From NCBI GenBank assembly GCA_015999985.1, contig JAECRA010000015.1:1-64000 (forward strand): 64,000 bases of DNA, in the 5' to 3' direction. The position numbers and the translations under genes are program-made. Source of the stretch: Comamonadaceae bacterium (GTDB lineage: Bacteria; Pseudomonadota; Gammaproteobacteria; Burkholderiales; Burkholderiaceae_C). The notes below the pieces were generated by a model. It was not told the origin of the DNA. It did not search any database and worked only from the letters and a program-made list of their open reading frames with translations. Position 1 is the stretch's first letter. The number at the start of each line of letters is the position of its first letter. This document shows positions 38,206-47,704 of this stretch, piece after piece.

Positions 38206-38293
38206 GGCTGCACCTAGCCCTGCACGCCCTGAAACTCCGACGCACAGCCGATTTCTCTGTTTCTCTGGACTAGTTTGACTTGGCAATCCGTAC

Positions 38294-39634
38294 ATGACAC
38301 GTGATACCCCTGTGATCACCGCCTTGCGCGTCATCCCCGTCGCCGGGCGTGATGGCATGCTGATGAACCTGAGCGGTGCGCATGCACCGTTTTTCACACG
38401 CAACATTCTCATCCTGAGCGACAACGCTGGCCGCACAGGCCTGGGCGAGGTGCCAGGCGGGGAGGCTATCCGCAAGACGCTGGAAGATGCTGCAGCGCAT
38501 GTTGTCGGCCAACCGGTTGGGCAGTGGAGCGCCATGCTGCGGGCTACCGAGCGCGCGTTCGCTGAGCGTGATGCGGGCGGCCGGGGTTTGCAGACCTTCG
38601 ATCTGCGCGTGGCCATTCATGCACAGGCTGCCCTGGAGTCGGCTCTGCTCGACTTGCTGGGGCAACACCTGGAGGTACCTCTTGCTGCATTGCTCGGAGA
38701 AGGCCAGCAACGCGATCGTGTTGAAATGCTGGGCTACCTGTTCTTCGTGGGCGATTCGTCCAAGACCGGCCTGCCTTATGTGAAGGCCGCCGAGGAAGCC
38801 GGGGCCGACAGCGACTGGGCCCAGGTTCGCCACATGGCGGCCATGAACCCGGAGGCCATAGTGCGGCAAGCTGAGGCCGCGCACGCGCGCTACGGCTTTA
38901 ACGATTTCAAGCTCAAAGGCGGCGTACTGGCAGGTGAGGCCGAGGTTGAAGCGGTCACTGCACTGCACAGGCGTTTTCCACAAGCGCGTGTCACCCTGGA
39001 CCCCAACGGCGGCTGGTTGCTGAAGGACGCGATCCGACTCATGCGCGATATGCACGGTGTGCTGGCCTATGCAGAAGATCCGTGCGGCGCCGAAGACGGC
39101 TTTTCGGGCCGTGAGGTGTTGGCTGAATTCCGCCGCGCCACCGGTCTGCCGACGGCCACCAATATGGTGGCCACAGACTGGCGCCAGTTGGCGCATGCCC
39201 TGTCGCTGCAGTCGGTGGATATTCCGCTGGCGGATCCGCATTTCTGGACGCTGTCAGGTTCAGTGCGCGTGGCGCAGACCTGCCGTGACTGGGGTCTGAC
39301 ATGGGGGTCCCATTCCAACAACCATTTCGATGTATCGCTCGCCATGTTCACCCACGTTGGCGCAGCCGCGCCAGGCAAGGTGACGGCGATAGACACGCAC
39401 TGGATCTGGCAAGACGGCCAATACCTCACGAAAGACCCACTGACCATACGGGGTGGCTTTGTCGATGTGCCGAAGAAGCCCGGCCTTGGCGTCGAGCTGG
39501 ATATGGACGCTGTCGAGCGTGCGCACCAGCTTTACCTGCAGCATGGCCTGGGTTCGCGCGACGATGCCATGGCCATGCAGTACCTCATTCCCGGCTGGAC
39601 CTTCGATCCCAAGCGGCCCTGCATGGTGCGCTGA
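38294..39634 (+). CDS. gudD: glucarate dehydratase
   Basis: A 446-residue enolase-superfamily enzyme matching GudD in length and motifs: FKLKGG (KxK base), [15 protein letters not shown] and NMVATDW as metal and substrate ligands, DPHFWTL and GSHSNNHFD with the second base His. It forms 5-keto-4-deoxy-D-glucarate from D-glucarate. It follows kdgD by 88 bp on the plus arm. Confidence 0.96.
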   Translation: MTRDTPVITALRVIPVAGRDGMLMNLSGAHAPFFTRNILILSDNAGRTGLGEVPGGEAIRKTLEDAAAHVVGQPVGQWSAMLRATERAFAERDAGGRGLQTFDLRVAIHAQAALESALLDLLGQHLEVPLAALLGEGQQRDRVEMLGYLFFVGDSSKTGLPYVKAAEEAGADSDWAQVRHMAAMNPEAIVRQAEAAHARYGFNDFKLKGGVLAGEAEVEAVTALHRRFPQARVTLDPNGGWLLKDAIRLMRDMHGVLAYAEDPCGAEDGFSGREVLAEFRRATGLPTATNMVATDWRQLAHALSLQSVDIPLADPHFWTLSGSVRVAQTCRDWGLTWGSHSNNHFDVSLAMFTHVGAAAPGKVTAIDTHWIWQDGQYLTKDPLTIRGGFVDVPKKPGLGVELDMDAVERAHQLYLQHGLGSRDDAMAMQYLIPGWTFDPKRPCMVR

Positions 39635-39910
39635 CCATTTTTCCCGGGAAGAACTGGCAGGGGCCTAGGAGGCTCCTGGCTGAGCGAGCCCCTGCCTTTC
39701 ACATGAATTTCAGAGTTTTCTGGTCGAGCCTTGATCACAACCAGGGACAATAGCGCCCAAAGGAACTGCTGCAGGGGATTCTGACCGGTGGGCATGCGTC
39801 GTGCCCGCACTCCGGGGTGGCTTTTTGAGCTCTATTCAGGAATCTGTTGCAACTGCAGTCGGTGGGGTTTTGCATACCCACCATGGAGGATCAACAATTG
39901 GAGAACTCTC

Positions 39911-42703
39911 TTGGTAGCACATAAGGAATTGATCGAAGACATCAGGCTTTTGGGGCGCATCCTTGGTGAGGTCATACGGGAGCAGGAGGGCGCTGCAACC
40001 TTTGATCTGGTGGAGAAGGTCCGGACACTTTCAGTAGCTTTTCGCAGCACCGAAGACAATTCGGACGATCGTGCGCTGAAACAACTGCTAAAGGGGCTCT
40101 CCAACGCGGAGACGGTCCGCGTGATCCGTGCGTTTACCTACTTCAGCCACATGGCCAACCTGGCTGAAGATCGTCACCAGATCCGTCGCCGCACTGAAGC
40201 CGAGCGCACTGGTGAGGCGGTTGAAGGTAGCCTGGACGTTGCGCTGGAGCGCATTCGCAAGACAGGCGTCGGCGCTGACAAGGTGGTTGAATCGCTTGCG
40301 CACAGCTATTTGTCACCCGTGCTGACAGCGCACCCGACGGAGGTGCAGCGCAAGAGCATTCTGGATGCCGAGCGTGATATTGCACAACTTCTGGCCGCGC
40401 GCGACGAGATCCGCCAGCGCGAAAAACTCTTTTCGGGCGGTAAGGACGCACTCACCCCGCGGGAGCTTGCAGAAAACGAGGCGCAGATTCTCACGCGCAT
40501 CACGCAGCTGTGGCAGACGCGCTTGCTGCGCCGCACCAAGCTGCAAGTGGCTGACGAGATAGAAAACGCTCTCTCTTACTTCGAAGCCACCTTTCTGCGC
40601 GAGATACCGCGCGTGTACGCTGATCTTGAGAAAGCGCTGGGCCGCCAGGACATCGCGCCGTTCTTTCGCATGGGGCAGTGGATCGGTGGCGACCGGGACG
40701 GCAACCCCAATGTGAGCGCTGAGACGCTGGAATACGCCATGCGCTCCCAAAGCAATATGGCGCTGCGCCACTACTTGACGGAGATCCACCTTCTGGGTGC
40801 GGATCTGTCATTGTCTGCAACCCTGGTAGATGTCTCGCCGGAGATGCAGGCGCTGGCCGAAGCTTCCCCTGACCGAAGCGAGCATCGCCAGGACGAACCC
40901 TATCGTCGCGCCTTGATCGGCGTCTACGCCCGTCTCGCGGCCACCTTGAGCGAATTGACGGGCGGCGCTGCCGCGCGCCATGCGGTGAGCCCGCAAAACC
41001 CGTACCCGAACGCAGAGAGCCTTCTGGCCGACCTTAGAACCATAGAAGCTTCGCTGCGCGAAAAGCACGGGTCAGCCCTGGTTGAGTTAAGGCTGCGCCC
41101 CCTCATCCGCGCGGTGGAAGTGTTTGGCTTTCATCTTGCAACCCTGGATTTGCGTCAGAGCTCTGACAAGCACGAGGCCGTGTTGGCCGACTTGCTTCAG
41201 GTGGCGCGCATTGAGCCTGACTACTCCGCGCTTTCGGAGGCTGCCAAGCAGGCCTTGTTGTTGCGCCTGTTGGACGATGCGCGCCCGTTGCGCGTTCCCG
41301 ATGCCGCCTATCAGCCATTGACCGTGCGCGAACTCGCGATCTTTGCCCAGGCCCGCACCGCGCACCGGCTGTATGGCCGTTCCGCCATCCGCCACTACAT
41401 CATCAGCCACACGGAGACCGTGAGCGACTTGCTGGAAGCGCTGCTGTTGCAAAAGGAAGTTGGCTTGATGCGCGGCACCTTGCAGCTAGACGCGGTTTGC
41501 GATCTGATTGTGGTGCCACTGTTTGAGACCATTGAAGATCTGCGCAATGCGTCGCCCATCGTCCGCGCCTTCTATGAGCTGCCAGGCGTGCACGCCATGG
41601 TGCAGCGCTCCGGTGCCGAACAAGACGTCATGCTGGGCTACAGCGACAGCAACAAGGACGGCGGACTCTTCACCAGCAACTGGGAGCTCTATCGCGCGGG
41701 CAGAGACCTGGTCAAGTTGTTCGACGAGTTGAACAAAGGGCAGGGCGGGGCTATCCGGCTGCGCATGTTCCATGGCCGCGGCGGCACGGTGGGGCGTGGC
41801 GGCGGCCCCAGCTATCAGGCCATTCTGGCTCAGCCCCCAGGCACGGTACGCGGACAATTGCGGCTGACCGAGCAGGGCGAAGTGATAGGTTCCAAATACG
41901 CTAACCCGAAAATCGGCCGGCGCAATCTGGAGATGCTCGTCGCTGCGACGCTGGAAGCCACGTTTCTCACACCCGGTGAAGCGGCACCAGACGCCTTTGT
42001 GGAAGCTGCCGAAGCGCTCTCCCGCGCCAGCATGGCCACCTACCGTGCCATGGTGTATGAAACGCCCGGCTTCGTGGACTATTTCTTCGGAAGCACGCCC
42101 ATCCGCGAAATTGCCGAGCTGAACATTGGTTCACGTCCCGCGTCGCGCAATCCCAACCGCAATATCGAGGATTTGCGTGCGGTGCCCTGGAGCTTCAGCT
42201 GGGGTCAGTGCCGTCTGGCCATCAACGGGTGGTACGGGTTTGGCAGCGCGGTGACCTCGTTCATAGAGCAGGCTCCCGAAGGTCAGGAGCGCAAGGAACG
42301 TGAAGCCTTGCTGCAGCGCATGTATGCGCAATGGCCATTTTTCCGAACCTTGCTCTCGAACATGGACATGGTCCTGGCCAAGAGCGACCTGCGGTTGGCC
42401 ACGCGCTATGCCGAACTGGTGAGTGACCGGGCCCTGCGGCAAAAGGCGTTCTCCATGATAGAGGCCGAATGGCACAAGACCTCCAACGCGCTTGCCCTCA
42501 TTACCGGGGCGCAAAACCGGGTTTTGGACAACACTGAAATGCAGCTGTCGCTTCGCTATCGGTTCCCCTATATTGATCCCCTCCATCATCTGCAGGTCGA
42601 GCTGATGAGGCGTTACCGCGATGGTGACGGCGACGAGCGCCTATTACGCGGTATTCACCTGTCCATCAACGGTGTGGCTGCGGGGTTGCGCAATACAGGT
42701 TGA
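39911..42703 (+). CDS. ppc: phosphoenolpyruvate carboxylase
   Basis: A 930-residue anaplerotic enzyme that makes oxaloacetate from PEP and bicarbonate. The catalytic His is in [11 protein letters not shown], and [14 protein letters not shown] carries the active-site arginines; [24 protein letters not shown] is near the C-terminal third. I prefer the TTG at 39911, seven bases after GGAG, giving [16 protein letters not shown]; the frame is open to a GTG at 39788 but that region does not look coding. It is monocistronic by context. Confidence 0.95.
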   Translation: MVAHKELIEDIRLLGRILGEVIREQEGAATFDLVEKVRTLSVAFRSTEDNSDDRALKQLLKGLSNAETVRVIRAFTYFSHMANLAEDRHQIRRRTEAERTGEAVEGSLDVALERIRKTGVGADKVVESLAHSYLSPVLTAHPTEVQRKSILDAERDIAQLLAARDEIRQREKLFSGGKDALTPRELAENEAQILTRITQLWQTRLLRRTKLQVADEIENALSYFEATFLREIPRVYADLEKALGRQDIAPFFRMGQWIGGDRDGNPNVSAETLEYAMRSQSNMALRHYLTEIHLLGADLSLSATLVDVSPEMQALAEASPDRSEHRQDEPYRRALIGVYARLAATLSELTGGAAARHAVSPQNPYPNAESLLADLRTIEASLREKHGSALVELRLRPLIRAVEVFGFHLATLDLRQSSDKHEAVLADLLQVARIEPDYSALSEAAKQALLLRLLDDARPLRVPDAAYQPLTVRELAIFAQARTAHRLYGRSAIRHYIISHTETVSDLLEALLLQKEVGLMRGTLQLDAVCDLIVVPLFETIEDLRNASPIVRAFYELPGVHAMVQRSGAEQDVMLGYSDSNKDGGLFTSNWELYRAGRDLVKLFDELNKGQGGAIRLRMFHGRGGTVGRGGGPSYQAILAQPPGTVRGQLRLTEQGEVIGSKYANPKIGRRNLEMLVAATLEATFLTPGEAAPDAFVEAAEALSRASMATYRAMVYETPGFVDYFFGSTPIREIAELNIGSRPASRNPNRNIEDLRAVPWSFSWGQCRLAINGWYGFGSAVTSFIEQAPEGQERKEREALLQRMYAQWPFFRTLLSNMDMVLAKSDLRLATRYAELVSDRALRQKAFSMIEAEWHKTSNALALITGAQNRVLDNTEMQLSLRYRFPYIDPLHHLQVELMRRYRDGDGDERLLRGIHLSINGVAAGLRNTG

Positions 42704-42867
42704 GGGATTGAAGTTTCAGCAGGAGTAGGGTGCCCAACCATGTAGGCTGGGTACCTGATGCCCCCCGGCAGCTATTGAAGCCTTACCCTATGCCTGCTAG
42801 ACCCGGTTGAATGAGGGTCCAGGTCCGGCCTTGGCTTGATGGCAGCACCTCTGCGTAGAGCTTTCAA

Positions 42868-43716
42868 TCAGGGGGCCAGCTTGACGGAAGTCGCGAGGGC
42901 TGCAGCTTCCGCTGCGCAATCCGCGGCCGCTGGTACATGCCCTGCGGTGCGCGCTGTGGCGATTTCCCCCTTCGCAGCGACCAACTGGGCTCGGAAAACG
43001 TCGTTGTCGTGCAGGCGAGCCACCGTAGCGGCTCCCATCAAGCGGCCTGCTTCGATGTCGCTCTTCCAGTGCACGCCACAGACCCCGCGGCTTTGAATGT
43101 AAGAGCGCCCACGCTGAAGAAGGGCATCCGTGCGCTCCGGTGCCATTTCAGTCAGCACCAGAGCCCATGCCCAGCCCAAGGCTGAGTGGCCTGAGGGGTA
43201 GGACCCATCCTTTCGTAGCGAAGCTTCTTCAGCGGGCGTGCAACTCTGCTCGTTGAATGCTACGAAGGGGCGCGTGCGGTTGTAGTGATCCTTGGCTTTA
43301 TAGGTGGACAGCCCAGCATCGGTCAGTGTGCGGCGCAGCAACATGTTCAAGTTGGGCGTGTGCTGCTCGGAAATGCTCACGCCCAGGGCGCATGCGAAAT
43401 GGGCTGTGACGGTAGGTGGGCGGAGGCTGGCGTCCTTGGCTGCCTGTGCGCCGCGCGGGCCTTTTTGTAATGCGGTAAGTGCCCGGTAAGCCTCGCTGTC
43501 TGCCGCCAACAAAGCCGACCCTTCTGCAGGAGGAGGCGGTAACAACGCCAGGCTGTCGGGCAGTTCGCTGCGCTTGAGGTATCCGTTGACGAGGCCTGGG
43601 CGTATTTCCCCTACTTCTGCTGCAGTGACGGGTGCCTGAAGTGATTTAGGCGCGGTGGAGCAGGCGGTTGACAGTAGAGCAAGAACGCTTAACGTTAAAA
43701 CGGTTCTTGAGGACAT
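42868..43716 (-). CDS. class A acid phosphatase, PAP2 superfamily
   Basis: A 282-residue exported phosphatase. The N-terminus is a signal peptide ending in a lipobox-like STAC, so it may be a lipoprotein. All PAP2 motifs are present: K-x6-RP (KDHYNRTRP), GSYPSGHS and SR-x5-H-x3-D (SRGVCGVHWKSD). Class A nonspecific acid phosphatases hydrolyse phosphomonoesters in the periplasm. An AGGAG site precedes the ATG. Confidence 0.92.
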   Translation of the reverse strand: MSSRTVLTLSVLALLSTACSTAPKSLQAPVTAAEVGEIRPGLVNGYLKRSELPDSLALLPPPPAEGSALLAADSEAYRALTALQKGPRGAQAAKDASLRPPTVTAHFACALGVSISEQHTPNLNMLLRRTLTDAGLSTYKAKDHYNRTRPFVAFNEQSCTPAEEASLRKDGSYPSGHSALGWAWALVLTEMAPERTDALLQRGRSYIQSRGVCGVHWKSDIEAGRLMGAATVARLHDNDVFRAQLVAAKGEIATARTAGHVPAAADCAAEAAALATSVKLAP

Positions 43717-43941
43717 GGAAATGGTCTCCTGATTCTTTTTAATTGACGATTTGATCGCCCGCGCTGAGCTTGCAACGTATGCCGGCGTTCATACGAATGC
43801 TAACGCGTTCCAGCGCAGATCTGTCCGCCAATGACTTAGAAACAGAGCTCCACTGTGTTCTGACGGGTTCAATCCCTGCTTTGGGGAATTCTCATCCGAG
43901 CCGGCTTCGAATCACCAGCCATGACCGGCATCGCGCATGGG
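43717..43941. other. intergenic stretch upstream of the phosphatase
   Basis: About 225 bp between the phosphatase start and the end of a small minus-strand ORF. It should hold the phosphatase promoter. Nothing else is recognised. Confidence 0.4.
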
Positions 43942-44154
43942 CTACCTTGGCCGTTGCTGCCGACAGATGTTGGAACCCACAGTGGTTAACTGAAGGGAGC
44001 CGCCTGACCACTCCAGCCAGGAGAGCGACACCATATCGTCGATGACCGCCTCTTCGATCTCCCCAGCCCGACGGCGATTCAACAACTGGACAACATGGGG
44101 CAATTCGATGCGAAGGGCATCTTCCAGGAGAAGGGACGAAAGCACATGAGCCAT
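43942..44154 (-). CDS. small hypothetical protein
   Basis: A 70-residue ORF beginning MAHVLSSLLLEDALRIELP with alternating hydrophobic and charged residues, unlike the shadow frames around it. A GAAAGG site lies 5 nt before the ATG. The family is not recognised; helical with a possible beta end (WSGGSLQLTTVGSNI). It stands alone between FUSC and phosphatase genes. It could still be chance. Confidence 0.5.
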   Translation of the reverse strand: MAHVLSSLLLEDALRIELPHVVQLLNRRRAGEIEEAVIDDMVSLSWLEWSGGSLQLTTVGSNICRQQRPR

Positions 44155-44380
44155 GACGGCCTTTCATTTGAGGCAAGAGGCGAGGACGCCTTCTCAAACA
44201 TCATGTGCGCAAAATGTGAATCTACCTAGGGCTAAATCGACAGTAAGCCTCTAACGGCCTTATTTCGGACACGAAATGGGGACTTTTACGCTCGAATCGA
44301 GCAGATGCCCCGGATTTTTGGAGCTTACTGGTGTTGTTTCCGGTAAACGACCCGACGGGTTCGTGCCTGCGACCCCCTCA
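44155..44380. other. intergenic stretch with 13-bp palindrome
   Basis: About 226 bp after the FUSC gene on minus. It contains GCTCGA-A-TCGAGC at 44290-44302 inside a wider GGGG...CCCC frame, a possible operator for the small ORF or a stem after the FUSC gene. No ORF is called. Confidence 0.4.
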
Positions 44381-46669
44381 TTAACCGACTTTAGGTGCGA
44401 GCTGTTCCAGGGCCTGATCGGCATCCGCGCGCATCTGCTGGGCCAGCTCATGGGCCAATTCAAGACGGCGTATCAGCCAGGGGCTGATGTCGTTTTCGAA
44501 AGGGTCTGGCAGCGCTTCGATCGACGTAGGCATGTTGGCCGCAAGGCTCAAGCGGGACGCGGTCTTGTTGCTGGACTCACCCGTGAGAGCATGTTCGATG
44601 TGAGTAGCCGCGTGCATGAGAGGAACCTCAATCTCGTCCAGGCGCAGCTGATCTCGACGAAGCAGGAGCATGGACTTGGCTGCGCTCAATTGAGCCAACA
44701 ATTGATAGCCATGGGCCTGCATGTGCTCCAGTAAAGCGATGGGAGGCCGCACCGCGCGAGGTTCTGCCAGTGATCGTTCGGTGGCCAGCACGAGCGCGGA
44801 CAGGCTGTCGTAGGCTTCGCGCCGCGCCAGGCGCCAGGCCAACTCTGGCTGGGTATCAATCTCGTGCAGGGCAGATGCGGCCAACGCCATGCGTACGTGC
44901 TGTGCCTGCGCCGTAAGATTGCGGCGAATCAATGCAGCCAGTTGGCCGCGCTCCCATGAGGGCAGAACATAGCAGAACGCCCACGACAGCGCCGCCCCCA
45001 ACAGGGTGTCGCCTACACGCTCGAAGAACGCGAAGGTGGGACTTGTTCCAGCAAACAGCAGGTGTGCCTGCACGAGGCCCAGAACTGACGCGGCCACTGC
45101 TGTGATCAGATAGCGCCGCAGGGCAAACCCATGCGCCACCCCTTGGGCCACTGTGACGGTGAGAAGGAGAACGAAAGACGGCGGGTGCAGCACAAGCAGG
45201 CCTACCGCCAGCAGACTGCCGAGCACGGTTCCAGCCACACGGGCATCCCTGCGCTCCAAGGTCTGCGCCAAGCTGCCGCGAAGCACCACTACGATGGTGA
45301 GAAGTACCCAGTAGTCATGTGACCCCCAAGGCAGCAAGGTGGCAATGGTGTAGCCCGTACCAACCGCCAAGGCAGCGCGAATGGCATGGCGCAATGCGGG
45401 CGCTCTCCATGCCCAAAGGGACAGGAAGGGTCTCCAGGACCAGTCAGTGGGGCTCACAAAAAGGCGCCAGTTGTTGCGCACCAGCGTTAAATCGGGCGAG
45501 CGCGTACCGCTCGCCAGTGCCCCCAGCTCCTGCACACCGTTATTGAGGTGGGTCAGGCGGTAGGCAAGTCCTCGCACCAGGCCAGCTCGCCCTGAGTTAA
45601 ATTCAGTCGCTGTGGTCGGGGCTATGTCGGCTGCGTCATCGGACTCGGCTCTGTCAGCGGTGCCAAGGTTTGCGCCTAGTCTGAGCGCAGCCAACCTGCT
45701 GGCGTGGTCCACGGGAGCAGAGGGGAGGCGGCCTGTAAATAGTGCATCTGCCAAATGGGTCAGATCCTTGGCCATTTGTTCGAGAATTTCTCGTACCTTG
45801 TTCAGTACCGCGTGGTGCCCGGCATCCTCGCGCACCTGGTCAAGGTCAAGTTCGCTGGCCACCAGATGATCACGCATCTCAAGCATGGCCAACAGCATGC
45901 CCGCGCGACTTTGCCTGCGTGGCGTACGGGGTGATTCGAGCACGATGTCCCGCGTGTTTTGCAGTTGGTCGGCCAGCGCAGCTTGCTGGCGGAGCAGTTC
46001 GCTCAGTTCTGCACCTGCAGCCGGCACTGCGGAGTCGGGAACGCGTGGGGTAAACCGGTTGGCCTGTGCGCGCATCAGCGCAGCCATGGTCAGGAGCAGG
46101 TCTGCAGTCAGGAGCGTGCGGTACCGTGCGTTGCACAGCGTATTGGAGACCACCGAGTACAGCACATACAGAACAGCGCCGAGTGCAAAAAATCCAGTGC
46201 GTTGCAGGGCTTCTGCCAAGCTGGACGCCGCGGGAGTGGACATGCTGAATACGACCGAGAACATCACCGCAATGGCCACCGGTGCTCCGCGCTTACCCCA
46301 TGCCATGCCTAGAAAGCTCAGGAAAGTGGCTGCTACCAGGAGCAAGCCAAGTTCCAAGGGGTGAGGGCGCAGCAGTTGTACGGCAAGGAACAGCGGCAGG
46401 CCAATCAGTGGCGCCATGGCCATGTGCGATGTCTTGCCCCGCAGCGGCGACGCCATGTCTGGAGGGATGGTGGCTATCACGCCAACGACAGCCGCAGCGG
46501 CAGCCGCCTGTCCAAACAGGGCATGCACCAATGTCGACACGAGAAACAGCCCCAGGGCACCCATGGCGCCATTAAGCACGTAATAGCTGAGCATCACCCG
46601 CAATGCCGCGCGGCCACGGTTTGGCCACTCTGCCGGATTAAGCCGGCGCAAGGGGGTGGCGATATTCAT
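44381..46669 (-). CDS. FUSC family membrane protein (aromatic acid exporter-like)
   Basis: A 762-residue inner-membrane protein with two helix bundles (about 20-190 and 430-570) separated and followed by soluble helical regions, the YccS/AaeB layout. Such proteins are thought to export aromatic or other weak acids, usually with an MFP partner; none is adjacent. It starts 11 bp after miaA. Confidence 0.9.
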   Translation of the reverse strand: MNIATPLRRLNPAEWPNRGRAALRVMLSYYVLNGAMGALGLFLVSTLVHALFGQAAAAAAVVGVIATIPPDMASPLRGKTSHMAMAPLIGLPLFLAVQLLRPHPLELGLLLVAATFLSFLGMAWGKRGAPVAIAVMFSVVFSMSTPAASSLAEALQRTGFFALGAVLYVLYSVVSNTLCNARYRTLLTADLLLTMAALMRAQANRFTPRVPDSAVPAAGAELSELLRQQAALADQLQNTRDIVLESPRTPRRQSRAGMLLAMLEMRDHLVASELDLDQVREDAGHHAVLNKVREILEQMAKDLTHLADALFTGRLPSAPVDHASRLAALRLGANLGTADRAESDDAADIAPTTATEFNSGRAGLVRGLAYRLTHLNNGVQELGALASGTRSPDLTLVRNNWRLFVSPTDWSWRPFLSLWAWRAPALRHAIRAALAVGTGYTIATLLPWGSHDYWVLLTIVVVLRGSLAQTLERRDARVAGTVLGSLLAVGLLVLHPPSFVLLLTVTVAQGVAHGFALRRYLITAVAASVLGLVQAHLLFAGTSPTFAFFERVGDTLLGAALSWAFCYVLPSWERGQLAALIRRNLTAQAQHVRMALAASALHEIDTQPELAWRLARREAYDSLSALVLATERSLAEPRAVRPPIALLEHMQAHGYQLLAQLSAAKSMLLLRRDQLRLDEIEVPLMHAATHIEHALTGESSNKTASRLSLAANMPTSIEALPDPFENDISPWLIRRLELAHELAQQMRADADQALEQLAPKVG

Positions 46670-46680
46670 AGGCGTTTCAC

Positions 46681-47619
46681 CTAGAGAAATCCCAGTAACT
46701 TGCTTGCCAGACCATGGGCGCTTTCCTCACCTGTGATGCTGATGACTGTGCGGGCAGGCATGCCTCGTAACCATGTGATCTGCCGCTTCGCCAGTTGGCG
46801 AGTGGCCGCAATGCCGCGCTCGCGCATTTGTTCAACGGGTTCGCCGTTATCCAGCGCTTCCCAGGCCTGGCGGTATCCCACGCATCGCATGGAAGGCAGA
46901 TCTGGGGAGAGGTCGCCGCGTGCACGCAGCGCGGCAACTTCATCCATAAAGCCATCGGCGAGCATGGCATCAAAGCGCTGTTCTATGCGCGCATGCAGCC
47001 ATTTTCGGTCTGTGGGCTCAAGGGAGAAAAGCGGAAATTCCAGTCCTGATTCCACCAGACCTTCCTTACGGGGCGAGGCATGAAAACTGGAAATAGGCCG
47101 TCCGGTGATGCGCCACACCTCCAGCGCCCGTTGGATACGTTGGGTGTCTCCTGTGGGCAAGCGTGCTGCGGTGATCGGGTCGACTCGAGCCAGCTCGGCG
47201 TGCATGGCCAGCCAGCCATGGGCGAGCGCCTCGGCTTCCAGGTCTGCGCGTGTCTGCGCATTGGCTGGTGGCAGTTCGTCCAATCCATCACGCAGCGCCT
47301 TGAAGTACAGCATGGTGCCGCCTACAAGCAGCGGTAGCTTGCCACGCTCGTGTATCTCTGTAATGAGACGTCGTGCGTCGCGCACGAATTCTGCGGCGTT
47401 ATAGGCCTCCAGCGGGTCCCTGATGTCGATCAGGTGATGTGCCACCTGGGCACGCTCGGCAGGCGTTGGTTTGGCTGTGCCGATGTCCATGCCCTTGTAG
47501 ACAAGCGCGGAATCAACGCTGATGATTTCAACGGGAAGATGTTTTGCCAGCTCCATGGAGAGCGCACTCTTGCCACTGGCGGTAGGCCCCGCGATGGCGA
47601 TGACCTCAAGTGTTTTCAT
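46681..47619 (-). CDS. miaA: tRNA dimethylallyltransferase
   Basis: A 312-residue enzyme that adds dimethylallyl to A37 of tRNAs reading UNN codons. The P-loop is [11 protein letters not shown] and the family [16 protein letters not shown] and [18 protein letters not shown] segments follow. It lies 85 bp downstream of mutL, the common mutL-miaA order. Confidence 0.96.
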   Translation of the reverse strand: MKTLEVIAIAGPTASGKSALSMELAKHLPVEIISVDSALVYKGMDIGTAKPTPAERAQVAHHLIDIRDPLEAYNAAEFVRDARRLITEIHERGKLPLLVGGTMLYFKALRDGLDELPPANAQTRADLEAEALAHGWLAMHAELARVDPITAARLPTGDTQRIQRALEVWRITGRPISSFHASPRKEGLVESGLEFPLFSLEPTDRKWLHARIEQRFDAMLADGFMDEVAALRARGDLSPDLPSMRCVGYRQAWEALDNGEPVEQMRERGIAATRQLAKRQITWLRGMPARTVISITGEESAHGLASKLLGFL

Positions 47620-47704
47620 GTTTCCATGTCCAGCCAGTGATCACGTGTGAAGCAGCGCGCGCCGGCGCCGACAAAGAGCCGACGGTAAGGATTGAATTCA
47701 AAGC

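Noticed and set aside
42735-42765. Hairpin after ppc as terminator
   Set aside because: GGTGCCCA and TGGGTACC pair in seven of eight positions, but no T-run follows, so the call was not made.
43865-43935. tRNA-like TTCGAATC segment
   Set aside because: No acceptor, D or anticodon stems can be drawn around it.
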